Notes under the pieces: model-generated
Seen by the model: only the letters and a program-made list of their open reading frames with translations
Database searches by the model: none
Told to the model about the DNA's origin: nothing
Made by a program: the position numbers and the translations under genes
In this document: piece after piece, positions 53,891 to 62,688 of the stretch
Position numbering within the stretch: position 1 is the stretch's first letter
How the letters are laid out: every line of letters starts with the position of its first letter
Assembly (NCBI RefSeq): GCF_026262505.1
Contig: NC_067205.1
Coordinates: 3,844,001 to 3,908,000 of the forward strand
DNA length: 64,000 nucleotides
Direction of reading: 5' to 3'
Source: Trichomonas vaginalis G3
Lineage: Eukaryota > Parabasalia > Trichomonadida > Trichomonadidae

Positions 53891-54127
53891 TTATAACTCT
53901 CTTCCTTTCTCCAACTCTTCTAACTTCTTCTTAAGTTCAGCAATGTTGTCCTCATGAAGTTTAATCTTTCTCAAAATTCCTTCTTTATCTAATGGTTGCT
54001 TTATCTTTCTAAACTGAACTCTACCATCCTTCATAGTATGAATGTAAAAACCTTCTGGAATAGTTCCTGATTTAATGTATTCTACCAAAAACTTTTGTTT
54101 CATTGCTTCAGTGACTTTAGTCGTCAT
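53891..54127 (-). CDS. Small Polinton protein with hairpin module and coiled coil
   Basis: 78 aa from the ATG at 54127 (MTTKVTEAMK). Residues about 5-45 hold the module also seen in 18029-18586 and 56277-56711: a short helix, then GFYIHTMKDGRVQFRKIK. The C-terminal 35 residues are a likely coiled coil (KIKLHEDNIAELKKKLEELE). Essentially the shared module with a dimerisation helix; function unknown. Confidence 0.6.
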   Translation of the reverse strand: MTTKVTEAMKQKFLVEYIKSGTIPEGFYIHTMKDGRVQFRKIKQPLDKEGILRKIKLHEDNIAELKKKLEELEKGREL

Positions 54128-54175
54128 TTCAATCAAATAAAAATGTTCAAATAAAATAAAAATAACGTTATTTTT

Positions 54176-54646
54176 TCAGTAAGGAAACGCAGGAGTTTTA
54201 CGATTTATTTGAGGAGTAGGTTCTGGTTTAAATGTTGGAGTCGGTTTAGGAGTTGACTTTTGAACAGGAGTTTGTACTTCCATAGGTTCAGGAGTCATTG
54301 AAGGTGTTGTTTGTGAAGGCGTTGGTTTTGACGTTGGTTTTGGCGATGGTGTCGGAGTTTGTTCAAATTCAGCTACTTCAGTATTATTTATAACATTTGC
54401 TTTATTTCTTTTCAACATCATTACTGCTCCTGCTGTAGCTAGCAAACCTAGTGGGAGACCATATCTTATATAAGGACTTGACCAAATGCTATTTTTGACA
54501 GGAGCTGGTGGAACACCTAACCTTGGTGAAACTGCTCTTTGCCATTGTGCAGCTCGTAAGAAATATTCAATAGGTGCTCCATAATCGTTTGGTAAAGTTT
54601 GTTTCACAGATGGTGAAGGTTCACGAGAGCTTGATGAAGAACTCAT
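54176..54646 (-). CDS. Single-pass membrane protein with Pro/Thr-rich tail
   Basis: 156 aa. The N-terminal 60 residues are Ser/Pro-rich with an aromatic patch (YFLRAAQWQRAV). A hydrophobic segment at 62-78 (YGLPLGLLATAGAVMML) is followed by KRNK, and residues 95-150 are a Pro/Thr/Lys-rich low-complexity stalk (PTPSPKPTSKPTPS). The architecture suggests a minor virion or membrane-anchored protein. It directly follows the capsid locus on the same strand (31 bp). Confidence 0.6.
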   Translation of the reverse strand: MSSSSSSREPSPSVKQTLPNDYGAPIEYFLRAAQWQRAVSPRLGVPPAPVKNSIWSSPYIRYGLPLGLLATAGAVMMLKRNKANVINNTEVAEFEQTPTPSPKPTSKPTPSQTTPSMTPEPMEVQTPVQKSTPKPTPTFKPEPTPQINRKTPAFPY

Positions 54647-54676
54647 TTATAAGCTTTAAAAATAAACGTTCATCCT

Positions 54677-56249
54677 TTATTCCTCACTGTCGTCAGTTGC
54701 TAAGTTATAGTCGTCAAGTCTTATTATTGGTATGCCTGACTGTCTTACTTGTATTGCAAAGCAACAATCCCTCATAAATCCAATAAGTGGCTTTGGTACG
54801 TTTTCAGTTGCTAGTTCAATAGGTCCTTTAACAGACAATTTGTATGTTATTGGAGCAGTAGATGTTTGACCTTGTTGGAAGCAAAAGTCCACTTCTGTTG
54901 GAAAACCACATAAGAAATGTGTGTTGTCATAGCTATCCCATTTATGTTCCACACTACCATCATCCACCAATGACCTCATAACATCTTCATTAAATCCTAT
55001 CATATCATTGTTTGTATTGCAAGCGTTCGCAACCATTTCATAAAATACAGGTCCATATGATTTTTCAGGTTCTGCAGGCATATTTCCATAAGCTCCCATG
55101 GAAAGCTGAAGATATTTAAACTTAGGGTTCTCAAAATTAACATAATAGTTGTCTTTCTTTCTAAATAGTGCCCAAATACTTTTAACATTAATAGGCGTAT
55201 AAGCTGCTGTAAATGTTGCACTTGAACTATCTGTATTCTTTGAGAATGAACCGTCCATAGGAATCCAATCCATAACTTTAACAGGAAAACATAAAGCCTC
55301 GTTTGTATAATGTTCTACAAGTTCTGTATAAATGTTAGGGTCTAAAGAGAATGACTTTGGATGAATGAAACATTCATTAAAATCCATCTTTGTTCGAAAT
55401 AGTTGCTGGGTTACAGTTGTAATAGTAACTGTTCCACTAGCTTCTACTGCCTTCGTTATCATAGTGAATGGTTCATTCCATGGAACAAATTTATTTGTCG
55501 GTGGATTTGAATCTGAAGCAAATGCAACTTTAAGAGTTGGATTGAAAGCAATGATATCATTTACAGATATAGATGTGCATTGTAAGGCGTCGCTACTGAA
55601 CTTTACTTTAAGCTGAATGTTTCCTGCAAAAGCTGGAATAAATCTTATAGCTTCTAATGGTAAAAACTTTAACAGGAATTCTTAAACGAAGCTTAAAATC
55701 AAATGATTTTCCTGCTGTAATTGGACCACTAACAATTTGTCCTGTTCTGCATGTTCCCGAATGACTCCATACATCTTCATGTCGAGTCTTTGAGAAAACA
55801 TCTACTTTCTTTATTTGTTCGGTAGTTTGTGAGTTTGAAGTTATATATGCTTCTTCTCTTGCGTTGTCTTGAGAATATACGATACGACCATTTGCAAGGA
55901 TTTGATATCCAGCAACTGCATAGAAAGCGTCATCGAAACCAATCCAAAATCCTGGTGGGTTTGTTTTATTGGAACCTGAACCAATTTCTTTATCTACAAT
56001 AAATTGACCTTCCATTTTATACGTAATGAATGTATTGTAAAGGTCCAACATATTTTCACCAGGAGGTGAGAGATTGAATGTTACCCATGTGTTATCTTTA
56101 GCAGTTCCAGGTTGTGATGGAATCTTTGCGTCAGAATATTTTCTATTAGTGTCACCAATTTGAACTGCATTGTCTATGATATCGAAATATGAGCGAATCT
56201 GATGAATATGCTCTGCTGGAGTAAATTCGTTTAGCTGTTCGTTCTGCAT
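54677..56249 (-). pseudogene. Major capsid protein locus of P2 (broken about once)
   Basis: About 520 codons in total, close to the 549 aa of the P1 capsid protein. The N-terminal part has TWVTFNLSPPGENMLDLYNT and FWIGFDDAFYAVAGYQILAN; the C-terminal part has SIWALFRKKDNYYVNFENP, aligning with FVLFRRTINDYSCFYNPG of P1, and HFLCGFPTEVDF. Double-jelly-roll fold is inferred from homology in order and size. The locus appears broken about once. Confidence 0.6.
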
Positions 56250-56276
56250 GTATTTACTTCAGATAAAAATATCTAT

Positions 56277-56711
56277 TTACTTCATTATTCTCACTCTTCT
56301 TCTTGGCATTCGTGGTGGAAGTTGTTTCTTGACATTTTCAATGAACTGTACATTCTCTTTTGTCTCAACTTCTTTCACTGGCGGGTCAGGGTTCTTTGAC
56401 TCGGTTTGTTTTTCAATGAAATTCACGAACTTTGCAATAAGCTCTTGGTTCGTTATTGAAAGTACATCTGGCTTCTTTTCTTCTTGTTCTTTTGGTGGCT
56501 CAGTTTGAACAGAAGGTTTTATATGGACTTCATGGACTTCACCCTTGCCATGCACCTTAATGTTGTCGCTCTCTGCATTCGCTAATGGTACCTTTCTTTT
56601 TCTTACGTATATTTTACCATCTTTACTCTGACTTACGTAATAGAAAGGATGTTGTATTCCTCTTGCGTCATTTAATATAATAGACTCTCGCTCTGATTTT
56701 GACAAGCTCAT
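56277..56711 (-). CDS. Charged Polinton protein with hairpin module
   Basis: 144 aa, whole frame. N-terminal module: a short helix (SKSERESIILNDARG), then HPFYYVSQSKDGKIYVRKRK, parallel to 18029-18586 and 53891-54127. The centre is Pro/Glu/Lys-rich, and the C-terminus is basic (PPRMPRRRVRIMK). The layout resembles the 185-aa P1 protein, of which it is probably the P2 counterpart. 28 bp upstream of the capsid start and on the same strand. Confidence 0.6.
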   Translation of the reverse strand: MSLSKSERESIILNDARGIQHPFYYVSQSKDGKIYVRKRKVPLANAESDNIKVHGKGEVHEVHIKPSVQTEPPKEQEEKKPDVLSITNQELIAKFVNFIEKQTESKNPDPPVKEVETKENVQFIENVKKQLPPRMPRRRVRIMK

Positions 56712-56756
56712 TTTACATCGGTTAAAGTTTTAATTTTTTTTTTTATCTGCAATCAA

Positions 56757-56996
56757 ATGACTCAGACAAGCCCTACGGACAAGACCCAAGGTGTCATAGA
56801 TGTTGAAGCATTGAAGAAAGAAATTCGTGAGCAAATTTTATCCGAACTGAAGGAACAAAAACAAGAACAAAAGCCAGAGAGACCAAAGAGAAAACTTAGT
56901 GAAAAACAACTTGCTGCATTAGCTGCTGGAAGACAAAAGAACCCACGTTTGCTGGCAAAGAAAGCTAGAGAAGAAGCTGAAGCAAAGAAAGAGTAA
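56757..56996 (+). CDS. Small lysine/glutamate-rich protein
   Basis: 79 aa, ATG after an A/T-rich leader shared with the divergent 144-aa gene (45 bp apart). Almost entirely charged and helical (VEALKKEIREQILSEL, KRKLSEKQLAALAAGRQK). It could be a nucleic-acid-binding or core protein. No family recognised. Followed after 24 bp by the penton-like gene. Confidence 0.5.
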   Translation: MTQTSPTDKTQGVIDVEALKKEIREQILSELKEQKQEQKPERPKRKLSEKQLAALAAGRQKNPRLLAKKAREEAEAKKE

Positions 56997-57020
56997 ATGG
57001 TTTATTTTTATCCGAACTAA

Positions 57021-57878
57021 ATGTATAGACAAATACCTTTATCTGTTGCGTTCAGTAGTGAAAACCCTGACGTCAAAATAAAGGGGAACAGAGTAACGTT
57101 TAAGTTTCCAACAGACTGGATTGTGAACATAAATGAAGAGAAGTACATTGGCATAACATCTATGTATATAACACGTGCTTTCAGAAAGGTTGACTTTATA
57201 CTTCAAGTCGAGATAGAAAATGACGAACAGTCTTTAAGCGCCCAAAACATTCACATATACAAATACTTTAAAGACGATACAACATTGTTGCAATGTATGA
57301 TTTCATTTAATGAGATGTTCGAGAAAAAGTTCAACATTGAAGTACAAACTTTACAGCCTTTACGTGAGTTTCTTGCACAACTGAAAGAAGAAGGTAGTCA
57401 GCCACAACTTATAGACTTTCATTATGAATTTAATGAAAATGAAGATGGAACTCATGACTGTCAATTCATTGTATTCTCACCATTCAATGAAGTCGCTAAA
57501 GAGAAAGAAAATCCATTACGTATAAGATTTCAAATCTCCGAACCAAGTGATGATTTCAAGAATGTTTTCAATTATGATGCAATGCTTCCGAGGAAAAATG
57601 AATTTTCAAAGATTGTAACACCTGGCATTTGGGATAGAAAGCAAGCAATACTTTACTCTAATATAGCCAAAGGCGTTGAAAATGAGTTCATTGGTCATAC
57701 AAGAACTTCACCACTTCCTAACCCTAAATACTATAAATTAACTGGCTTCAATCGTGAGTTTTGGATAGACATGTACTCCACTCATGACCATAAATGTCCA
57801 GTGTTCTTGCCTCCAGATGGGAAGGACTGTCTCTACATTGAAGCACAACTCTTAAACTCTACCATCGCAGTATTGTAA
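57021..57878 (+). CDS. Penton-like minor capsid protein candidate
   Basis: 285 aa, whole frame. The C-terminal 90 residues follow the pattern seen in minor capsid proteins of Polintons: ILYSNIAKGVENEFIG, a turn, PNPKYYKLTG, EFWIDMYSTHDHKC and a final strand LYIEAQLL. The N-terminal half also is strand-rich (RVTFKFPTDWIVNI, YIGITSMYIT). The expected role is the pentameric vertex capsomer. The P1 locus at 28589-29378 shows the same closing pattern. Assignment rests on pattern only. Confidence 0.5.
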   Translation: MYRQIPLSVAFSSENPDVKIKGNRVTFKFPTDWIVNINEEKYIGITSMYITRAFRKVDFILQVEIENDEQSLSAQNIHIYKYFKDDTTLLQCMISFNEMFEKKFNIEVQTLQPLREFLAQLKEEGSQPQLIDFHYEFNENEDGTHDCQFIVFSPFNEVAKEKENPLRIRFQISEPSDDFKNVFNYDAMLPRKNEFSKIVTPGIWDRKQAILYSNIAKGVENEFIGHTRTSPLPNPKYYKLTGFNREFWIDMYSTHDHKCPVFLPPDGKDCLYIEAQLLNSTIAVL

Positions 57879-57987
57879 AATCTACGCTAGCTTTATTTTT
57901 ATCACGAATGACCTCATTCATGACCTCATTCATGACCTCATTGCTGACAAAAATAAGCCGCTAGCGGCAAGGGCGAAGCCCATGACC
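57879..57987. terminator. Convergent-gene spacer with direct repeats and a 12-bp palindrome
   Basis: Three to four copies of CATTCATGACCT (57907-57942), then the perfect palindrome GCCGCTAGCGGC at 57957-57968. The convergent ends of the penton-like and polymerase genes flank it, so a 3'-end function for both is plausible but not shown. Confidence 0.4.
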
Positions 57988-60900
57988 TCAGAACTTCAAC
58001 TTACGAATAAAGCTTGTTTTAGTCGTTATTGAGAAGTTGAACTTTTCAGCAAAGCAAGGTTGACATGACTTACATAAGTCGAATGCAATCTCTTGACCAT
58101 CATGAAGTGCTTTGTAAAGTTTCATTAAACTGAACTCAGAGTCTTTGTCATATGTTCCAACAGGTATGTGAATGTTCTTATCTTCATTGTAATAGCATTG
58201 TATAGCTTCAGGAAACATTTCATTAGCGGTTAAAGCAATAACATCTTGCTTCACGCCTTTCATTCTGCAGTGAAATGCAACTTCATTTAAATCGTTAGTG
58301 AGTAAGTCTATGTAGGTCTTCTTTCCACAGAAAATACTTTTATAAGCTAAACTTTGTTTTCCAGGTGTTATTTCTGCAAAGTCGCTATGAAATTGACCAA
58401 GGTTCTTTCCTATAAGTTCGCGACCATATCTCTTCTTAAACTCTGCTGCAAGCTTTGGGATGTCTTCATTATATAAGTGCATACTGTCGGTATCCTGGTA
58501 AAAGATTTGAAGTCCCATGTCCTCTGCAGTACAGAATACTTCATTCATAATACGTTTTGACATAGACAGAATATTAACACCAAGTGGACAGAAGTTAAAG
58601 TGTCTGCAAATGCTTTTCGTTAGCTTGAAAATAGTTTTATCTGAACCATCCAAACCTTCGAACTTCACTATATGGTTGTAATTTCTTATAGCATATCTTA
58701 TAGCATCTTTGTCATTTACTATGGTTATTTTTGACTCAATAGGAGATAGAATAGTTTTGCCATAAATGCTGTTCAGAATGAGTTTTATAATTTCTTGTAA
58801 GGGGTTTTCTTCTTTCTTATACTTTAACCTTAACTCAAACAACTTCTTTACTTCATCTCTTATTCTCATATCTCTGTTTCCATCGTAATAGTATCCTTGC
58901 AACACTTCACATTTGACACCTTGATATTTTATGAGGTCTTGTAATGTTATATGGTCAACATACATGAGACAGCAAGTGTTTGAACTTCTTGGAACGTTAA
59001 GTTCTGGATTTAGTTCAGGGTCGCAAACTATTAAATGAAAGTGTCTGGGTATACCAATCTCTGTTATCTTAATGAGAACAAAGAAGCCAGACATAAACTT
59101 TTCACCAATGGGTTCCTTTTGGTCATCATCGAATAAATGTCTCATGAGATACTCTGTGCTTAACATCTCATCCTTCAATACTTTTGGAATACCTTCTAAA
59201 GTATAAAGTCTTGCTATAGCTGAAGGATATAATGAAACAGTGTCGAAGTCAGCAATGAGTTTCTTTTTGCTCTTTTGTTTCATGTTATCTGACAACATAC
59301 ATCTTCCACCTTGAATGCATCTCGAAATAAATTCTCTTGGTTTATTTGAGAGGTCATAAAGATTTCCATTCGGGAAGTATACTCTGTTCTCAAACAATTT
59401 GTTAGCAATAGAACAAATACTAACGTAGTCATAAACGTTTAAATCAAACTCTTTCAATAAGTCATTGCGGAACTTTACAAAACCTTCTCTTAAAATTCTT
59501 ACATCTTGTTTGCAGTAAAACGTGCTATATTTTTCTAAGTCGAAGTGGTTTTCATCTATTCTGCAACCTTTGATGGAATCTATGTTCTTCATAAATGTAT
59601 CTGCATCATGGATAAACTTACATGCTTCAGAAATGACACCAGTTCTGTTGTCATTTGCTAACAAAACACTGCTGTAGTAGTTATATGGAAATACTTCTTT
59701 CGGTCCTGTTTGTAAGTTAAACATAGCAGGAAATAGTTTAAGCTTCTTATTTATAACACTGTAAGAGTCTTTTATAATAATTGCCCGTCCTTTATATAAG
59801 CCAGTTATTTGCATTGTTCGTGAACCTTTAATGATGGGAGTTCCTTTCACTTCTGTCATGTGTCTTAAGATGAAGTTTATGTCATAACTGAGGTTATGGA
59901 AATATATTAAACTCTTGTCAGGAAGTCTTTCCAAAAATTCTGTTGCACAGTTTTGACCCCAAATGCTTTCACTAACTGAACCATCTTCACTGTCATAACA
60001 GATGTTAAAAGCTTTATGAAAGCCATCCGTACTACACTCAAAGTCAGCAAAGAAAACGTGCTCAGGTATGAATTTACATTTAGCTTTATTTACTTCTTTT
60101 GACTCTGCTTTCTTCTTCAGTTGTACACAATACTTTGGAGCATATGTCAAATCTTTAAATGGTGCAAGGTTCTGTTTATATAAGTCAGTAGTATATGTGA
60201 AAAGTTCTCCATAAGAAATAGGTTCGAAATATTTGCACTCCCACAATGTTTTCATAACATCCCATAACGGTGTTGTTCTATCATAACGAACTACATATTT
60301 ATCTTCTCTCTTTGTATAAATCTTCATCTGTTTCTCAATGTTCATTCCACCACAAGCTTTGAGAATTTCTTTATAGTTTCGAATGAAGTATGTTGTCATT
60401 GGTAATCTTTCATTTAGCATGTAGTGGTCTTCAACAAGAAGTAAGTCAATAGTTCTAACAGTTTCGCATTCTTTTGGTATATATCTCTTTATTTCATTAT
60501 GTCTTGAGTCATTGAAATAACCAATGGTAACATTAAATGATATACCTGTTGCGTCAGAAATTTCTTGTACTTTACTTTGAGGAAAGTCTCTAACACGAAT
60601 GACTTCTCTCATGTGGTCAATAGTTTCTTCATTTACTCCAGCCTGAATGCAAGCATAAACGAAACAATTGTCCTCTGTCATAAGTGTTGCAGTTCTTTTG
60701 TTCAGTTCATTGAAGATTTGGTAGCGTTCAAGATTTATAGGTAATGTGCAAAGATACTTCCAGAACTGACCGCTTCTCTTCTTATAAAACTTCTTTTCAC
60801 CATTATCTTTCCAAAAGCTTTCTATAAGTGCTGGGTTTCCTGTTTGCTTAAGAGCTTCCAAAATGGCTTTCTGGTCATTTGTCAGTGTGCTTTCATCTCT

Positions 60901-61836
60901 ATATGGTCTCTTTTTTGGTTTGCCTTTCTTTACATCTGACATCGTTAAGCCTTCATATTCTGTTAAATCATACATCTTTATTTCGGTAAGATTCTTTATG
61001 TTTGTCAAGAAGAAGTCATAGTGCATTTCAACAATACCTGCGGCATTTGCTTCTATCTCTGATATAAAGTTCTCCTTCAAGAGCTGATGTAGTAATGTTC
61101 CAATATTATTGAGGTTTAACGTAGAACATTCATACTTTCCACCAAGTTTATAACATACCATCCATCTCTGTTGTGAGTTTATTTTAATTTTCTCTAAGAG
61201 TCTCATGAAAACCTTACCGAAATGTTTGTGTAAGTAGTCTCTGTTTGGTTCATCTAAAGCTTCGATGTTAAAGTCAATGAGTCTATTGCCTGACTTCACA
61301 TTTCTCTTCCTATTCTCTTCATCTTTCTTTAACCATCTCTCACCTTCTTTTGGTTTGTCGTCAATGGAACGAATGACATCGTTAGCTTTGCGAACTTGTT
61401 CTATAGCGCTCTTAAACATCTCTCTTCTCTGTTGTTTCAGTGTGTCGTCTCTTCTTCTTGTTTCACCAACGTTCGCATTTGTTATGTCAAACATCTCTCT
61501 TCTTACTTCATGCGAAAGAGCTTTACGAGTATGACCAACGTTCGCATTTGTTATGTCAAACATCTCTCTTCTTACTTCATGAGGTACTGAACGTCTATGA
61601 TATAAGTCAATAGCAACGTCATTTAAAGGAAATGCTATTGCATGGACTTCGTCCTCGCCGCGTTGCGGCTTTATGAACTCATGAATTCTATCATAACTTA
61701 TTGCACCATTATAGTCTTTAATGAAGTCAGCGAGTGCTTTTTTGTTTGTTGCGTAATGCTTTGCAACATCTATATTAGCTTCTGTAAGAAGTTGTTTTAT
61801 TTCCGAGTGTTCTAACTTAGACAACTTCCGATACAT
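57988..61836 (-). CDS. Protein-primed-type family-B DNA polymerase of P2 (long form)
   Basis: 1282 aa, whole frame. Exonuclease motifs: DFEC (about residue 597), YFHNLSYDINFI (about 645) and YCKQDVRIL (about 778). Polymerase motifs: A, DFDTVSLYPSAI (about 865); B, LILNSIYGKT (about 1022); C, YQDTDSM (about 1115). This is the replicase of the Polinton; such enzymes start DNA synthesis on a protein primer. The first about 590 residues are a large unknown region, possibly holding a terminal protein; residues 85-135 contain a tandem repeat (HEVRREMFDITNANVG twice, plus a degenerate third QQRREMF). The C-terminus contains CQPC. The enzyme shares a segment before the exonuclease domain with the short polymerase in P1. 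Confidence 0.9.
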   Translation of the reverse strand: MYRKLSKLEHSEIKQLLTEANIDVAKHYATNKKALADFIKDYNGAISYDRIHEFIKPQRGEDEVHAIAFPLNDVAIDLYHRRSVPHEVRREMFDITNANVGHTRKALSHEVRREMFDITNANVGETRRRDDTLKQQRREMFKSAIEQVRKANDVIRSIDDKPKEGERWLKKDEENRKRNVKSGNRLIDFNIEALDEPNRDYLHKHFGKVFMRLLEKIKINSQQRWMVCYKLGGKYECSTLNLNNIGTLLHQLLKENFISEIEANAAGIVEMHYDFFLTNIKNLTEIKMYDLTEYEGLTMSDVKKGKPKKRPYRDESTLTNDQKAILEALKQTGNPALIESFWKDNGEKKFYKKRSGQFWKYLCTLPINLERYQIFNELNKRTATLMTEDNCFVYACIQAGVNEETIDHMREVIRVRDFPQSKVQEISDATGISFNVTIGYFNDSRHNEIKRYIPKECETVRTIDLLLVEDHYMLNERLPMTTYFIRNYKEILKACGGMNIEKQMKIYTKREDKYVVRYDRTTPLWDVMKTLWECKYFEPISYGELFTYTTDLYKQNLAPFKDLTYAPKYCVQLKKKAESKEVNKAKCKFIPEHVFFADFECSTDGFHKAFNICYDSEDGSVSESIWGQNCATEFLERLPDKSLIYFHNLSYDINFILRHMTEVKGTPIIKGSRTMQITGLYKGRAIIIKDSYSVINKKLKLFPAMFNLQTGPKEVFPYNYYSSVLLANDNRTGVISEACKFIHDADTFMKNIDSIKGCRIDENHFDLEKYSTFYCKQDVRILREGFVKFRNDLLKEFDLNVYDYVSICSIANKLFENRVYFPNGNLYDLSNKPREFISRCIQGGRCMLSDNMKQKSKKKLIADFDTVSLYPSAIARLYTLEGIPKVLKDEMLSTEYLMRHLFDDDQKEPIGEKFMSGFFVLIKITEIGIPRHFHLIVCDPELNPELNVPRSSNTCCLMYVDHITLQDLIKYQGVKCEVLQGYYYDGNRDMRIRDEVKKLFELRLKYKKEENPLQEIIKLILNSIYGKTILSPIESKITIVNDKDAIRYAIRNYNHIVKFEGLDGSDKTIFKLTKSICRHFNFCPLGVNILSMSKRIMNEVFCTAEDMGLQIFYQDTDSMHLYNEDIPKLAAEFKKRYGRELIGKNLGQFHSDFAEITPGKQSLAYKSIFCGKKTYIDLLTNDLNEVAFHCRMKGVKQDVIALTANEMFPEAIQCYYNEDKNIHIPVGTYDKDSEFSLMKLYKALHDGQEIAFDLCKSCQPCFAEKFNFSITTKTSFIRKLKF
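61465..61581. repeat. In-frame tandem repeat inside the P2 polymerase gene
   Basis: Two identical 48-bp copies (61465-61512 and 61534-61581) with a 69-bp period, encoding HEVRREMFDITNANVG twice. The period is a multiple of three, so the frame is kept. Perfect identity suggests a recent duplication. Confidence 0.9.
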
Positions 61837-61927
61837 CTTTAGTAGGAAATAAAAAAAATATTTTTGAAAAAATTAGATTAGATTTTTTTTAAGTTATTTT
61901 TCAAAATAATTTAATATTTTTATTTTA
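61837..61927. promoter_or_regulatory. Divergent AT-rich start region
   Basis: 91 bp between the divergent polymerase and 157-aa genes, about 90 percent A/T, with AATATTTTTATTTTA directly before the plus-strand ATG. It resembles the other leaders of P1 and P2. Confidence 0.45.
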
Positions 61928-62401
61928 ATGAAACACATGCAAGATTGCAAGTTCTTTTCATACAATGCTCTCGCTACTGCCATCAAGAATGAGTTCAATA
62001 ATGCTTCAAATGTTAATATTATCTTTAACAAGAAGTTTGTGAAAGAATCTAAGTTTGGTCAGTATGTCAGACCATTAGCTATCGTCATTGACCGCAAACG
62101 TTATACTTCACAAGAGTTAGCAGTAGTTTTGAAACAAAAGAGTTTCTTCGTGAATGTCAAAGATACTCATTATACTGTCATAAAGAACTCTAACATTGAC
62201 TTCTTCAGTATTGCTATGAATCTTTCCGAACAGAAAGAATATAAGAAGGGTGAAACAAATGTGAAATATTATCCTTCATCTCTGAAGACAATAACGAACA
62301 AAGATGTTATACAGAAATTCTTACCAAAGGTTGAAGAAGCTTCAATTGACATTGACGAAGGAAGTGAAATGGTTGAAGAAATTGACCCTGAAGCTATTTA
62401 A
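61928..62401 (+). CDS. Acidic-tailed 157-aa protein, ssDNA-binding-like candidate
   Basis: Whole frame. A compact domain of about 130 residues (NIIFNKKFVKESKFGQYV, LAIVIDRKRYTSQELAVV, SFFVNVKDTHYTVI) is followed by an acidic tail (SIDIDEGSEMVEEIDPEA). Order, length and tail match the P1 protein at 26873-27292. Placement beside the polymerase supports a replication role; single-stranded-DNA binding is a hypothesis. Confidence 0.6.
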   Translation: MKHMQDCKFFSYNALATAIKNEFNNASNVNIIFNKKFVKESKFGQYVRPLAIVIDRKRYTSQELAVVLKQKSFFVNVKDTHYTVIKNSNIDFFSIAMNLSEQKEYKKGETNVKYYPSSLKTITNKDVIQKFLPKVEEASIDIDEGSEMVEEIDPEAI

Positions 62402-62419
62402 GCAAAAATATATTTTTGG

Positions 62420-62635
62420 TTAGTCTTCATATGGATATTTTACAACAATTCCCCAATGTATAAACTTTTCATACGCTTTTTCATAAGCTTTATATACCTT
62501 CAGAAATTTTGCATAATCTTTAGAAGCATTTAGATATTGTTTAAATGCTTTGTATGTCTTCATAAATTTTGCATAATCTTTTACATGCTGTTCGTTCTCC
62601 TCTTCTGTCATGAGTTCCGAATATTCTAAATTCAT
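62420..62635 (-). CDS. Small protein made of two similar helices
   Basis: 71 aa, ATG. Internally repeated: KDYAKFMKTYKAFKQYL followed by KDYAKFLKVYKAYEKAYEKF; Tyr/Lys-rich, likely a helical hairpin. It ends 18 bp from the stop of the convergent 157-aa gene. Function unknown. Confidence 0.5.
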   Translation of the reverse strand: MNLEYSELMTEEENEQHVKDYAKFMKTYKAFKQYLNASKDYAKFLKVYKAYEKAYEKFIHWGIVVKYPYED

Positions 62636-62688
62636 GTTCTTTCATATGAGATAAAATTTTATAAAAAAAATAAAATTAGCTTAGATTT

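Noticed and set aside
57988-61836. A bacteriophage or giant-virus genome as the source of the whole window
   Set aside because: Although polymerase, capsid, ATPase and KilA-N genes would fit a virus, they lie in elements with terminal repeats embedded among trichomonad gene families.
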